DNA of 64,000 nt from Adiantum capillus-veneris (GCA_014529385.2 CM043949.1:112859977-112923976), one strand, 5' to 3'; positions 22,097-33,942 are shown, numbered from the stretch's first letter. Made by a program: numbers and translations. Notes: generated by a model from the letters alone, not told the origin.

Positions 22097-23110
22097 AAAC
22101 AGCTAACATCTCTTTCTCATAAATGCCTAAGACCCGTTCATCCATGTTGAGCCTTTGGCTTCCATATGCTATGGCATGCCCTTCTTGAAGCAAGATTGCT
22201 CCACGGCAATAACCACAAGCATCACATTGGACCTCAAATGGCTTTGAGAGATCCGGAAGCATAAGGACTAGTTGGGAGATAAGCTTCTCTTTGAGCTTGT
22301 CAAAAGCACTTTGCTCCTTAGCAGTCCATGAATACTTAACATTTTTCTTTGTTAAGTCATGTAATGGTCCTGCTATTTGAGAGAATTTTTCTATGAAGCG
22401 TCTATAGTATGCACACATATCAATAAAGCTTCTTAGCTCATGTAGATTCCTTGGATTATGCCATGCTTTTATTACCTCCAACTTTGATGGATCCATACGG
22501 ATACCATCTCGAGAAATAATATGACCTAAGTATTGAATTTCTTGAAGGAAAAATTTGCTTTTCTTTTGATTGACAAAAATGTTATTCTCCCTTAAATCAC
22601 TTGGAGATGTTGCTTGTGTTCCTCCAAGGAATTGGAGTAGATGATGATATCATTAAAGAACACTCCAGTGAATTTGCAGTAGGGTCTAAAAATTTTCTCC
22701 ATTAATCGATTGAATGTAGTTGGTACATTAGTCAAGCCAAGAGGCATGACTATATATTCATAAAGGCCAAACGTTGTGGGAAATGCGGTCTTTAGGATAT
22801 CTTCATTCACTATCCTTATTTGATGGTAGCCACTTTTAAGGTCAATCCTACTGAAGTAGGTAGAGCCTTGTAGCTTATCAAACAGATCTTCTACCCGAGG
22901 CACGGGAAATCTGTTTTTGATAGTGATATGGTTTAGTGCGCGACAGTCCACACACATGCGGTATATACCATCTTTCTTTTGCACTAAAAGGACTGGAGAG
23001 CAAAAGGGAGAGGAGCTAGGCCTCACCATTCCTCTGTGTATCAATTCTTGTACTTGCCTCATGATCTCCTCTTGTTGAGCTTGTGAAACTTGATAGGGAG
23101 GTTTGTTAGG
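22097..23110 (-). pseudogene. Chromovirus B reverse transcriptase and RNase H N-terminal part
   Basis: 22,592-23,062: reverse transcriptase with VQKKDGIYRMCVDCRALN, FSRIDLKSGYHQIRI, FGLYEYIVMPLGL and the catalytic box as FFNDIIIYS, where Ty3 enzymes normally have two Asp residues (first replaced by Asn). 22,097-22,496, in another frame: the connection part (HELRSFIDMCAYYRRFI) and RNase H start (CDACGYCRGAILLQEG, NMDERVLGIYEKEM). The RNase H then meets element A and continues at 17,350. Frameshift near 22,550 and the altered catalytic box show it is dead. Confidence 0.85.
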
Positions 23111-23113
23111 CAG

Positions 23114-23700
23114 TTAGCTTCTTGATAGAAGCTCAATTCGATGGTCATCATCCCCTCGTTTTGGAGGTAAGTCCATAGGGATATCATCCATGAACACATC
23201 TTGGAATCCTTTTAGAAAGTTAGACAAGTCTAACTCTTGTTGATTTCTACCATTCACCTTTGATGAAACATTAGGACCTTTTAGGGATTCTTTGACAAAA
23301 ATCATGTACGCAAAAATTGAGCTTTTCATTGAGACTAGACTCATTAGCATCTATATACATATTCTTTCCCCTGTAGGTGAAGTAGATTCTCCTTTCAGGG
23401 AACTTCATGCTGGCAGCCATGCGGCTGAACCATGGTATCCCTAGGATAGCATCCTCATGTTGGAGAAGAGAGATAAAGAAGTCTTCTTTGTTGACATAGC
23501 TTTGGACATGAAGCCTCAACTTCCCAATCAAGGGAGTAACGGAGGCTTGCTGTCCCTTGAAAGCGGCATCGGCAGTTACAGCATCTCCCATCTCAAAGCT
23601 TGAATGCCCAACTTGGTGGCCAACTCCATTGATATGAAGTTGAGAGTGGAACCAAGGTCAAACAAGATGAAGGCATCATGCTCCCTTACTTTTCCCCAAG
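23114..23700 (-). pseudogene. Chromovirus B aspartic protease and linker
   Basis: On the minus strand at about 23,640-23,690 AFILFDLGSTLNFIS corresponds to the retropepsin active-site region, with DLG in place of the usual DSG or DTG. RLHVQSYVNKEDFF and DAILGIPWFSR (23,271-23,591) are typical of the protease C-terminal part. The linker to reverse transcriptase is at 23,114-23,350 in another frame. Broken by frame changes. Confidence 0.7.
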
Positions 23701-25092
23701 CATAGGAGAGAGGTGATCCTTTGCAATGAGTATCCTCTTTTGGAGCTTCGATAGTGGAAGCTCTAGGAGTCTCATTACGAGCATTTCTTTTGGGGCAAGA
23801 AGGATAGCCATGTCCTTGCTCCCCACACTTAAAACATTTGTGATCCTTGCGAAAAGTTTCAAGCTCTTCAGGAGAGAGTTTATGTTTACCTTTGTAAACT
23901 CATTTCTCCTTGGACCGATTGTTGTTGTTGTTATTGGAATGGCCGTTGGAAAATTTTTGGGCATTAATTTTTCCCTTTGCATCACTTTTGTCTTTATTTT
24001 CCATGGGTTTGACATTCCGTCTAACCCCTTGTTGGAAATTGATGCATGAAGCAACCATGGTATGGTGGATTACTTCGCTGATAGAGTCAAGCCATTGAGA
24101 GTTGACATACTCGGCCATATCGTCAGGAAATCCCACACAAAATTGTTGTTTTTGCTCAACAAAGTCTATTTTTTGAAAGACGCCACATATTTGTGGATAG
24201 ACTCATGAGAGAGAAGCCTTAAACTCCGCCATTCGGTGAGCACTTTGTCCTTTGCATTGCTTGCAAGGAATTGCTTCATGATGGAAACTCGTAGAGTTTT
24301 CCATGTCTTTGGGGCTTCGCCATTGCCACGAAGGCTAGCCCACCATTGACAAGCCAATTTTTGGAAGTGCATAACTACATGGCGTAGCTTGGAGGACTCC
24401 GTGAAGCCCTCGTCTCCAAAGGCCGCATCAAATTGTTGGATGAAGGCCAATACTTTTTCGGTAGCACCAAAGGTGCCATCATAGGTGAGAAAAGAGATAC
24501 TCTTTCCTCCTTCTTTGAACTTCTTGAGCTTTTGTGACCTTCACCATGCAGGGTAAGATTTGCGATGTCCTCCCCTCTTATATTCTCTAGGAGAATAGCC
24601 ATAGCTTTCATCGATAGAGGAGGAAGGTGAAGAAGAAGGAGAAGAGGGTGACCTCTTTCTTGCCCATTTTTTCCTTGGTTTCCTCTCTTCCCTTTTGGAT
24701 TGACGAGGAGAAGGACTATGGGTTAACCGTTTCCTCTTGGGAGGAGTTGGAGATCTTTTAGTCCACCTTCTTCGTGGAGCCACATCTTCGGAGGAATTTA
24801 GGGATTCATTGCTCTCTTGATCTTTGGATTCTTCCTCTCGTATGGGAGAGAGTCTTTTTTTGGGGGTCTCTTCAAGAGGCCTTGTAAGCTCTCTCTCCTC
24901 TTGGAGAGGAAAGGAAATCCCATAAGCACGAAGTTATTGAGTAACTTCGGCTTGCAAAGTGGGGTTGCTCATAGCTTGTTGCAACCTAGTGACAAGATAA
25001 TTAACAAACATGGGGGCATCATCATTGTCACCTTCATGTGCAAAATCAAAGTTATCAATGTTCATTCTACTCTCTTGGTTATGGTCAGCCAT
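23700..25092 (-). pseudogene. gag: Chromovirus B Gag with SR-rich region and zinc knuckle
   Basis: Starts at ATG 25,092 (MADHNQESRMNIDNFDF). In-frame stops: TAA at 24,934, TGA at 24,541 and one at 24,166, after which the frame changes. Domain order: N-terminal helix region (LVTRLQQAMSNP), SR-rich block at about 24,600-24,790 (RRRWTKRSPTPPKRKR, KKWARKRSPSSPSSSPSSS), Gag core (24,166-24,450), FPDDMAEYVNSQ (about 24,100), an Asn-rich stretch (about 23,920) and a zinc knuckle CFKCGEQGHGYPSC (about 23,790-23,830). A small deletion after HKYVA lies beside the stop at 24,166. This is the fullest Gag of the family in the window. Confidence 0.85.
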
Positions 25093-25493
25093 GTTAATTA
25101 AACTTATATGTTTACTTAGTGTATGCTTTGGCAATTCAAAACCTTAGTTGCTACTCCTCTTAGCCTTTGAAAATAGGCACTTAAGTATCTACACCCATGG
25201 CTCAAATTGGTTAATTATAGAGAGTAGTGGAGTGAGTCTAACATAGCGAAGTTGACGAGGGATAGCTCCTTTTGGACTTCTTATGGATCAATAATGGTAA
25301 AGCCATAGGCAAGTCTAAAAAGACTCCATTATTAAGACCAAAGCTCTCGAGGTGTGCACCATATCCCACATAGTGGGCTCAACAAAATCGATAATAGATC
25401 CCAAAACCACTTACCCTAATATAATTAACAAAAACAACCATTAATAGGCTACGTAAGTACCTCTCTTCTTAAGCAAGAAAAGAGAAACCAAAT

Positions 25494-25502
25494 GCTCTGA
25501 TA

Positions 25503-25504
<2 letters not shown>
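25494..25504 (-). promoter_or_regulatory. Chromovirus B primer binding site, mutated
   Basis: Minus strand AAGTATCAGAGC, a changed form of TGGTATCAGAGC, at the place expected between LTR and Gag leader. Confidence 0.6.
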
Positions 25505-25562
<58 letters not shown>

Positions 25563-27118
25563 ATATATGAGGAAACCAAAGGCCTATGAATTTTGAGAGT
25601 AGCGGAATTAGGAAATTAGGTGAAACATTTTTGAGAGATTACTTTGTGAGCATAGCGGGTGAGCTTAATTGATGGTAGCAACATATACATGGTACTTAGT
25701 TAACTTGGCATGAACAATAATTTTGCAAGAGAGAGAGAGTTTAGAGAACATGACAATAGTTGAGGACCAGATTCATATGGAGCCAGTCCCCCCTCCAATA
25801 GGCATTTGTATTATGATTTCTCCCATCAAGAGAGATGTGGTACAATACAATCTTTCTGTTCCTTGTGACATATGTGATGCAATGAAGATGGAAAGCTTCA
25901 TGCATCACAAGCATAACATAAACTTGTAGAAATCATTAACTATCCCAAGCCTCAGTCCCACGGCCTCAAACACCTTCGAGGTGGAGATAACTAGCGGGGA
26001 ATGAGGGTAGGGAAAAGGAAGAAGAAACATTCCATAGGAGAAAGAAATAGTTCCTCACTTATCATTACTCTTATTGCTAGCATACATAATAGCATAGTAA
26101 TGGAGATGGAGAAGATGACAAGCTTAAGAATTGAATCATGGCTCTTGGTTGGATTTGCATTCCATAGCCAAGAGTGTTGATGTAGGCTCTCACTTCTCAC
26201 AAGCTTGGAGAAGGAGGTGGTGTTCCTCAACTTTCACCAAGTGAGAATGCCCCTCCAAATGAGTGTGTGTGTGGAGTATATCCCCCTAGCACCCCCCCTC
26301 CTTGCTTTGGGTGAGTGGTAGCTTTTCCACATGCTTCAATCTCATTGGACCCCTCTCCCCCTAGCCAATCACATTCAGCATGCAGTCAAGTACATGGGTA
26401 GTCTTTTGACAAGTGTCCTCCTTACCCCTTAGAGAGAGAGAGAGAGAGCTTGAAAATATCTAGATATTGTTGGATAGAAGTAGAAGCTCATTGGACCCCT
26501 CTTTAGCCCAACCAATAGCATTCAAGCACCCCATGTGGTTAAGCTTAGTGAGAGTCTGACATGTGACCCATGTGCCCTTTTAGAAAAGGGGTGCCCCTTG
26601 GGTGAGTGGATGGTTAGGTCAAAGCTTCCCTTAACTTTGAGACTTTGCTTCTCAAGCAACTTCCTCATTAAGTGTGTAGGCTCTCTTTTTGACTCAAGCA
26701 TCTTACCCCCCATGCATAGGAAGCTTCTCAAGCAACTTCCTCATTAAGATGACAAGTACCTCAAGTACCTTAGTCATCAAGCATGACAAGCACCTTAGGT
26801 GGAGTTCCCACCTCAAGCTCAGCCCTAGCTTGTTTGCCTAAGGTCAAAGGAAAGTTTAGGTCGGGTTCCACCTCATGCACAACCCTAGCTTGCTTAAGGT
26901 CAGAGACAAGTTTAAGTCGGGTTCCCGCCTCAAGCTGAGCCCTAGCTTGCTTAAGGTCTAAGGGATTTTAACACTAACCATTGGAGGTCTTTAATGAATC
27001 TAACCCTAAGGTCTATTAAGCTCCATTAGTTAGCCTTTCTCTTTGACAGACCATCTCTCATTTGGGCCCCTTTACCATTGGCCCCATGTTGGAATAGAAC
27101 CGTAAGCACATGTCTATA
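25505..27118 (-). repeat. LTR shared by internal regions B and C (~1.6 kb)
   Basis: Below it lies the primer site of B (so it acts as 5' LTR of B). Above it lies the degraded polypurine and 3' non-coding sequence of C (CCATATTAAATGATGAG and following), so it is also 3' LTR of C. It is diverged from the LTRs of A but keeps blocks such as GAACATGACAATAGTTGAGGA-like and TCTCCCATCAAGAGAGA, and the cover words CATTGGACCCCT. Confidence 0.65.
25510..25559. repeat. (TC)25 microsatellite near the LTR edge
   Basis: Fifty bases of TC directly at the low-coordinate end of the shared LTR. The LTRs of A have none at this place. Confidence 0.9.
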
Positions 27119-27170
27119 TTCTAACCCTTGTTCCCGTTTATTATCCCATATTAAATGATGAGTTTCATAT

Positions 27171-27506
27171 GAGAAAATCATTTGGGTTGGTTAGATATTA
27201 GATATTTAATGACACCAAAGGTGCCACCATAGGTAAGGAAAGAGATGTTCTTTCCTCCCTCTTTGAACTTTTTGAGCTTGGACGAGCTCTTCCACGCGGC
27301 ATAGGATTTCCTATGGACTCTTCTTTTTGGTGGTTCAAGAGAAAATCATTTGGGTTGGTTAGATATTAGATATTTAATGACACCAAAGGTGCCACCATAG
27401 GTAAGGAAAGAGATGTTCTTTCCTCCCTCTTTGAACTTTTTGAGCTTGGATGACCTCTTCCACACGGCATAGGATTTCCTATGCACTGTTCTTTTTGGTG
27501 GTTCAA
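27171..27506 (-). repeat. 168-bp tandem duplication spanning an LTR-element deletion breakpoint
   Basis: 27,171-27,338 and 27,339-27,506 are tandem copies from GAGAAAATCATTTGGG to GGTGGTTCAA. Each copy contains the same join between 3' non-coding sequence of the family and the Gag core at about 27,215 and 27,383, so the deletion came first and the duplication later. Confidence 0.85.
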
Positions 27507-28192
27507 GAGTTGCACCATAACTTTCTTCATAAGAGGAAGAGTACGAGGAGGATGGAGAAGAGGGTGACCTCTTTCTTGCCTTTTTCTTCCCTTGTTCCTC
27601 CTTGTCTGCACCATCACTTTCTTCAGAAGAGGAAGAGGATGAAGAAGATGGAGAAGAGGGTGACCTATTTATCGCCTTTTTCTTTTTTTGTTTTCTCTCA
27701 TCCCTCTTTGAATTATGGTGTGGAGAAGTATGCGATGGTCTTCTCCATTTTGGGGGTGATGGAGAGCGTTTTTCCCGCCGTCTTCGTGGAGTCATCTTCG
27801 TCGAGGTGACAAGAGACTCACTTCTTTCTCGTTCTTTCGATGGGGGCTCTAGCATTGAAACTTAAGTTCTCCTTTGGGAAGGAGATGCGTCGTCAAGTAG
27901 TAGATTTTTGAGCCTTTCGTACGGATCCTCTTCTTCTTCCCTTATCGGAGAGAGACCTCTTTTGGAAGTCTCACAAGGAGGATTCCTAGGTACTCTCTCT
28001 TCTTGGTGGGGAGTCTAAAGAATCCCATGAGTACGTAGCTGCCATTGCACTTCACCTTGGAGGGATGGATTGCCCATGGCTTGTTGAACCCTAGTAACAA
28101 TCTAATTAACAAGCATAGGGGCATCATTAGTAGCTTGTTCATTAGCAAACTCAAAGATATCAACATTAATTTCACTCTCTTTATTATTGTCC
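27216..28192 (-). pseudogene. gag: Element C Gag fragment with SR-rich region
   Basis: Related to the Gag of A and B. The start codon is lost (ATAGTGGACAAT where A has ATGGCTGACAAT). Then follow NKESEINVDIFEF, an N-terminal helix region with stops, and from 27,855 an open stretch with RRRREKRSPSPPKWRRPS, KKAINRSPSSPSSSSSSS, KKARKRSPSSPSSS. It ends in the first part of the Gag core (KEGGKNISFLTYGGTFG), where the internal deletion joins it to the element's 3' non-coding region. Like A, C has lost all of pol, but by a separate breakpoint. Confidence 0.8.
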
Positions 28193-28584
28193 ACTATTCT
28201 AACAAATTTTAGGTGTACTTTGGCACTTCAAGCCTTAGTTGCTACTCCTCTTAACCCTTTAGAAAAGCACTCAAGCTACTGTACCCGTGGCTCAAATATC
28301 ATTAATTGAAAGGAATAGAAGAGAGGGTCTTTCACCACCAAAACAACACCGGCTCCTGTCAAGCTTAATACCTCAATAGTGGTCAATAAGTTGTAGGCCA
28401 GCCCCGTAGGACTCCACTATTAAGACCATAGCTTTCGATGGCGTGCCCCATTATCTGTACGAAGCAGGTGCATTACAAGGATGAAAAATCCCTATTCTAC
28501 TTAGTCAATTGCAATTAATAATACCAACCATTTATAGTTAGCTTGAGAACTTCTCTTCTTGAGCACAAAAAGAGAAACCAATAG

Positions 28585-28596
28585 TTCTGATACCAA
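28585..28596 (-). promoter_or_regulatory. Element C primer binding site
   Basis: Minus strand TTGGTATCAGAA, close to the initiator Met primer site, beside the LTR start at 28,597. Confidence 0.75.
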
Positions 28597-29068
28597 TGTA
28601 ACATTTAATGGGGTAGTAACTTATGTGTAGCGGAAATTAACATAGACATAGTGAGCATTTCATTAAGAATAGATTCCTAATGAGCATAGCAAGAGTCCTT
28701 GGTTGGAGAGAGAGAGAGAGAGCAACAAAAACATAACACCTCGTTAGAATTAGGCATGAACAATACTTCAAAAAGAGAGAGAAATTAAGCTATTGACAAC
28801 CGTTGAGGACTGGATGTACATGGAGCCGGTCCCTCCTCCATAAGGCTTTGTATTATAGGTTTCTCCCATCAAGGGACACATTTTACAATACAATACTTTT
28901 GTGTTCCTTCAATAACTTCCTGGTGCAATGAAGATGGAAGCTTCAAGCACCAAGCTTACACTTGAAAACACAACATCAATTCCCTCACGGTCTCAGACCC
29001 AAGACCTCACACACCCCTGAAGATGGTGAGAGCTAGCGGGGTATGAGAGTAGATCTAGAGGAAGAAGG

Positions 29069-29070
<2 letters not shown>
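28597..29070 (-). repeat. Element C 5' LTR, truncated
   Basis: TGTAACATTTAATGGGG onward aligns with the LTRs of A (20,582 onward) through GAGGAAGAAGGAGT at about 29,070. There it breaks off in a TC tract, so about 1 kb of LTR is missing. Confidence 0.75.
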
Positions 29071-29117
<47 letters not shown>

Positions 29118-29125
29118 CTCTCTCT
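29071..29125. repeat. (TC)n microsatellite at the LTR break
   Basis: TC from 29,071 to 29,113, then TTTT and more TC. Directly after it (29,127-29,160) GTGACA...GGTCTCATAGGTCATG resembles the 3' UTR of the LINE at 43,916-43,955. Confidence 0.8.
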
Positions 29126-29472
29126 GTGACAGATTGGTCTCATAGGTCATGTTGGCATTTTTAAGAGGTTAGTAGAGCATCTCCTCTTATTTGAGTGCCT
29201 ACCCCCCTCTCTACCCATTTTGTGCTCTACGGCTCGCGAACGACAATCGACGGACCAACAACCCCTGTCCACGCGCCATAAGACAAGTAAAAGTATTCTC
29301 TCTCTCTCTCTCTCTCTAAATTTACATTAAACTACGTGTACCAAAAATAAACAACAGTAGGTGTTACCTTTTCATGGGCTTGGCATGGCAACCTTTCAGA
29401 GGTGAAAACCTCACCGGGACCTTGGGCACACTTCAAGCCTTCACTCTCTACTCTCTATTTTTGCGTACCTCT
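29126..29472. other. Unassigned sequence with possible LINE 3'-end piece
   Basis: 29,127-29,160 resembles the LINE 3' UTR. The rest, including a short TC tract at 29,300-29,318, is not recognised. Confidence 0.3.
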
Positions 29473-30171
29473 TGTTAGGAAATAGGATGTAGCTAAGTAG
29501 ATAATTGAGTAGATTACTTAATGGAGAGAGATATTATTCACACACGAGAGATTATAGAGTAGAGAGAGAGAGAGATCACACATGCTATACGTGGTTCACT
29601 CAATGTGGGCTATGTCCACGGGAAAGAAACCACTCAATGGCTTTAGTACTTCAAACAAGAAGTAAGTTACAAAGGGACTATACCCTTTTGGAGCTCCAGC
29701 CTTGCTTCACTCTCACCACCTCACATCAACTTCACAATGCACCACAATGCTTCACAATCCATTTTTGTGTGTAGAAGAGTCCTCCTTTTATAGGCCAAAA
29801 GGGTTGCCCTCTCTCATGAGAGGTAGCCGTGTGTATCCATCCTTGTGTTGACAAGTCCAAATTGGGCCCTCCAATCCGCCCATGTGTGGCTGCCGTTGAG
29901 AATACAAGTTCACCTTTGAAATCGGCCACTGACCACCGCCCATTGACTTTTGACCACCGACCAATCGGCCAACCGATTTGGCCGTTTTTTGACCACTTTT
30001 CGACCGTCATCCTACCATAATATTCCGGCAAAAACGAATATTCCGATCGTGAAAATTTTGGTGAGCGATTTTTTTTCACGCACGATGGCTTCTGCTAATA
30101 ACGAGGGCCTTACAAATGTGCATTTTTAATACAACAAATTACAAGGGGTAAATTAGGCTCCATACTTAACA
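29473..30171 (-). repeat. 3' LTR of a Tnt1-like Copia element (699 bp)
   Basis: TG...CA ends (plus strand TGTTAGGAAATAGG to ACTTAACA). On the minus strand CAAGTGGGAAA precedes it, a normal polypurine tract. The end of a Copia Pol lies just upstream on the minus strand. Confidence 0.85.
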
Positions 30172-30186
30172 ATTTCCCACTTGTAG
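30172..30186 (-). promoter_or_regulatory. Polypurine tract of the Tnt1-like element
   Basis: Minus strand ATCTACAAGTGGGAAAT leads into the LTR start TGTTAAG. CAAGTGGGA is common in Tnt1-type elements. Confidence 0.7.
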
Positions 30187-30224
30187 ATTGATCTCCAAAC
30201 CAAACCTGTGACTGCTTTCCATCT

Positions 30225-31835
30225 GGCTTCTTATCCTTGAATACCGATTGAAGATGAGCAGAAGCTCAACTTCTCCTTGTTGACCACCTTTGTAAACATG
30301 TCTGCAGGATATTCACTTGTATGCACCTTTCCTAGCTTTAGCTGTTCCTCTTCCAAAAGAGTGCATATGAAGTGATATCTCACCTCAATGTGCTTTGTCT
30401 TTGAATGAAAGGCTGAGTTCTTTGCAAGATGGATAGCACTTTGGCTATTACTGTACAAGACACAATTTCTTGTTTGAATCCAAGCTCTTCTAAAAATCTA
30501 TGAAAAGCCACATAATTTCTTTGCGTGCCTTTGTCATTGCTACATACTGTGCTTCCGTGGTAGAAAGTGAGACCACTTTCTGCAGCTTTGAAGCCCAACT
30601 TACTATTGTGCCTCCAACTGTGAAGACATAGCCAGTAGTGCTCCTTCAAGTATCTTTGTCACCTGCCATATCTGCATCAGTATACCCTTGAAGAAAATAT
30701 ATGTTCCCCAAAATACAAAGCATTTGTTGTTGTCCCTTTCAGATACCTAAGTATCTACTTCACAACTTGCCAGTGCTCTTTACCTGGGTTGTCCATGAAC
30801 CTACTTATAACTCCCACTGCATGTGCAATGTTTGGCCTTGTCCAGACCATAACATACATAAGAGAACCTACCGTTGCAGCATATGGAACTTTAGACATAT
30901 AGGCTATCTCCTCTTGTGTCTTTGGACACATATCCTTGGCTAGTTTAAAGTGACCAGCCAAAGGTGTAGAAACCATTTTTGCATTTTGTATTGCAAACCT
31001 TTCTAGTACCTTTTTGATGTAATCCTCTTGAGATAGCTTTATTGTCTTCTTCGTCCTGTCCCTTGATATCTTCATACCAAGTATCCTCTTTGCAGAACCT
31101 AAATCTTTCATTGAAAAAGATTTAGACAGCTCCTCTTTTAAGTCTTTGATGTCCTGCATGATAGCACTTGCAATGAGCATGTCATCAACATACAACATTA
31201 GGATGATGAACTTCCCATCTCCCAAATTCTTTGTGTAGACACAATGATCTGAGTTGCATCTTCTGAATCCATGATCAAACATCCATCGATGAAACTTCAA
31301 GTACCATTGTCTTGATGCTTGCTTTAAACCATAGAAGCTCTTCTTTAATCTACAAACCATTTTCTCCTTACCTTTTACTTCATACCCCTTTGGTTGAAGC
31401 ATGTAAATTTCCTCCTCTAAGTCGCTGTGAGGTAATGGCCTATTTACATCCATTTGCTTGAGATTTAAATCATGAGCAGCCACAAGGCTTAAGACAAGCG
31501 TAATTGAGTTCATTTTTACAACATGAGAAAATATTTCATTGAAGTCAATACCTTTCTTTTGAAAAAACCCTTTTACCACAAGCCTAAACTTGTATCTTTT
31601 CTTCTCACCTTCTTTTTCCTTCAGCTTGTACACCCATTTGTTCTGAAGTGACCGCTTACCTTTAGGCAACTCAACCAACTCCCATGTTTAGTTGCAATGT
31701 AATGAGTCCATCTCCACTTTCATGCTCTTTATCCATTCTTCTTTGGATTCGTGTTGCATAGCTTCCTCGTATGATTCCGGCTCTCCGGAATCTGAGATCA
31801 AGAGATGGTTGAAGGAAGGAATAAACCTTTATGGA
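30225..31835 (-). pseudogene. Tnt1-like Copia Pol, reverse transcriptase and RNase H, truncated
   Basis: The minus strand encodes, from about 31,835 down, SDSGEPESYEEA and WIKSMKVEMDSL, a stop, then an open stretch of 307 residues (30,755-31,678): NKWVYKLKEKEGEKKRYK, QMDVNRPLPHSDLEEEIYM, YGLKQASRQWYLKF, LMLYVDDMLIA, and SPLxLA-like STPLAGHFKLA. After frame breaks RNase H follows, ending with NSQSAIHLAKNSAFHSKTKH and EYPADMFTKVV (30,231-30,458). Gag, protease and integrase are missing, so the element is 5'-truncated at about 31,835. No second LTR is seen. Confidence 0.9.
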
Positions 31836-32016
31836 GGTCTACTTTATCTTGTAAAATTCATGCCATGCATCCTTACTCCATCATACTCCCTTGTATATAA
31901 TCCAATGCCATAAATAAAATTTCTCCACGTGAGAAATATTCACATTTTACTATTTCATAAAACTGACTAATATTCCCGCCGTCACTTATAATCACTCAAA
32001 TCTCTTCACATTTCAC

Positions 32017-32045
32017 CTCCCCCCCCCCCCTCTCTCTCTCTCTCT
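32017..32045. repeat. C-run followed by TC microsatellite
   Basis: About 13 C residues then (TC)n, at the point where similarity of the family E LTR relic begins. The intact copy has a short GA tract at the matching place (60,382-60,395). Confidence 0.7.
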
Positions 32046-33942
32046 CGTTTTCCTAAGTAGACACTCTCTGGGTGATTGTTTTTCATATACGAGTGTATGT
32101 ATGGATTTGCCAAGTACGTATGAAGTTTCCCCATGATTATTTTATCATGTTTAACACACTGATTTATGCACACGATGTGTTTATGATCAGGTGCGTGCAT
32201 AAAAAAAGTCCTTTTCGTTTCACGTCATAGAAGCAGCAGGACATCATGTGCATAAATTAGTGTGTTAACCGAGCCATTAACCAAGCCGTTTATGTATGAT
32301 TTATGGTTTATTTTGGTGAGTTGATTTCAAGTATTAGATGTCCATAAACTCATGTGAGGATATATGGTTAGTCAACCCGAACCGCATAGGCAGATATGAA
32401 TAAAGTGGCTTTCTATCTGTGTTATTGTTTGTTGTGTGAGTGTCAAATGGGCAAAGTGATGCGATAGAGTGTTAGTCTATATCATGGATCTGAGCTTGAT
32501 GCATTGGTTTGAGGTCAAACACATTTGTTTGCATGTTATGTATGCTCCCAAAAATGGCAAAAAGTTGTTTTATGCATAGGTGTGAAGTTATGGTCTATGG
32601 TCGACCTAAAGGTCGGAGCTGTTTTGCATCATGTTTATGGTGATGGAATGATATCATATGATGTATGGAACCTTATGGATAGATGTGGATGCCTCATGTG
32701 CATGGTTAAGATTTCTTTCCACCTTTCTAGGTCAAAACTAGCTCTATGTGCTAGAGAGGTGAAGTGCAGATATGATGCATCAACTTTGCATGATTAGATG
32801 TTGTCGATATTGGATTTTATATTATGTTTAGATTCTGGTTGGACTTATTTTATGCATGAAAAGCTCATGTCTTAAGAGCCATTTGTGTGGACTTTGATTT
32901 ACTGAAGCCGATATGTCAAACTCCAAGTGTGGGAGTTGGTTAAATACAAATATGATTTGTGGTTAAGGGCTGAGATCCCTCATGGATTATGGTTGTGATT
33001 TTATAGTGAAAGCTGGTGTGGCCCTTGTTTTTTTTTGTGTGGATATGGTTATGTTTTCAAAATGCTACCAAAAGTTTTGCACAACAATGTTATGTTCTAA
33101 AGTGGTTATGCAGGATTGGTTGTGCCTCGTCTGAGTTGGCTAGAGTGCTCACCCGTGCGATGTGATTGGATTATAGTTTATGGTTTTGGTATTAGATCAT
33201 GAAGTGATTTTGATGGTTTATGGTAGACGTGTAAGGGTAGAGACCTTGTACAACCTAACTGCTTGGAAAAGATTGTTTGTGCATACGGAAGGAGCTATTG
33301 TGATTGGACTCACGTGTTATGTTTCTCATGGCAGCGTCGCTACAAGACTAGGATCACCTACATCGCTTACCCTTAGATAAAAGGGTCGTTGACCTAGGTC
33401 TTTGTTGGATCGGGGATGTTGCGTAGGTCTTCTTCTTTTTGTTAGCCTCATCTACACGATTAATGCGTCGGGGGTTGAGCGACCTACACGGCTAATGTGT
33501 CGGGGATTTTGCCTTGGCTTTGCCTAAACACTCGATGCTAGGCATTGAAGAGGCATGGCACCTAAACTGGTATGGTTGGTTTTCATACCCTACCACCTAC
33601 TGGTACTTGGGATCCTTTCAGAGCTCGGGTTCATGGAGCGAGACGAAGTGGCCTCAACTTTTGTCTGGCTCAGGTAGGTTGGAGGTTTTTTGGCTCGCTC
33701 CCGACGAAGTAAAATTCTCTATGTCTATAGTAGAGCGAAAGTGGATGGGTAGACCGATCGATCCCTACACAGGTTCCGGTGCTTTGCTCGTTATTTTGTC
33801 ATATTCTTTTTGACGTTATGGTATACCCATATTTTGTCATTGCATTAATACATGGTTGCCTGTTTCATTTAGATGGGGCATTTAAAGATTCTTTGTTGTC
33901 ATTATCCCCTATCTCTGTGCACTCTACTTCACCCTCCACTAT

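Noticed and set aside
32525-33813. Plus-strand frames suggesting small genes
   Set aside because: They lie in the family E LTR relic and are not conserved in the copy at 58,030-60,395.
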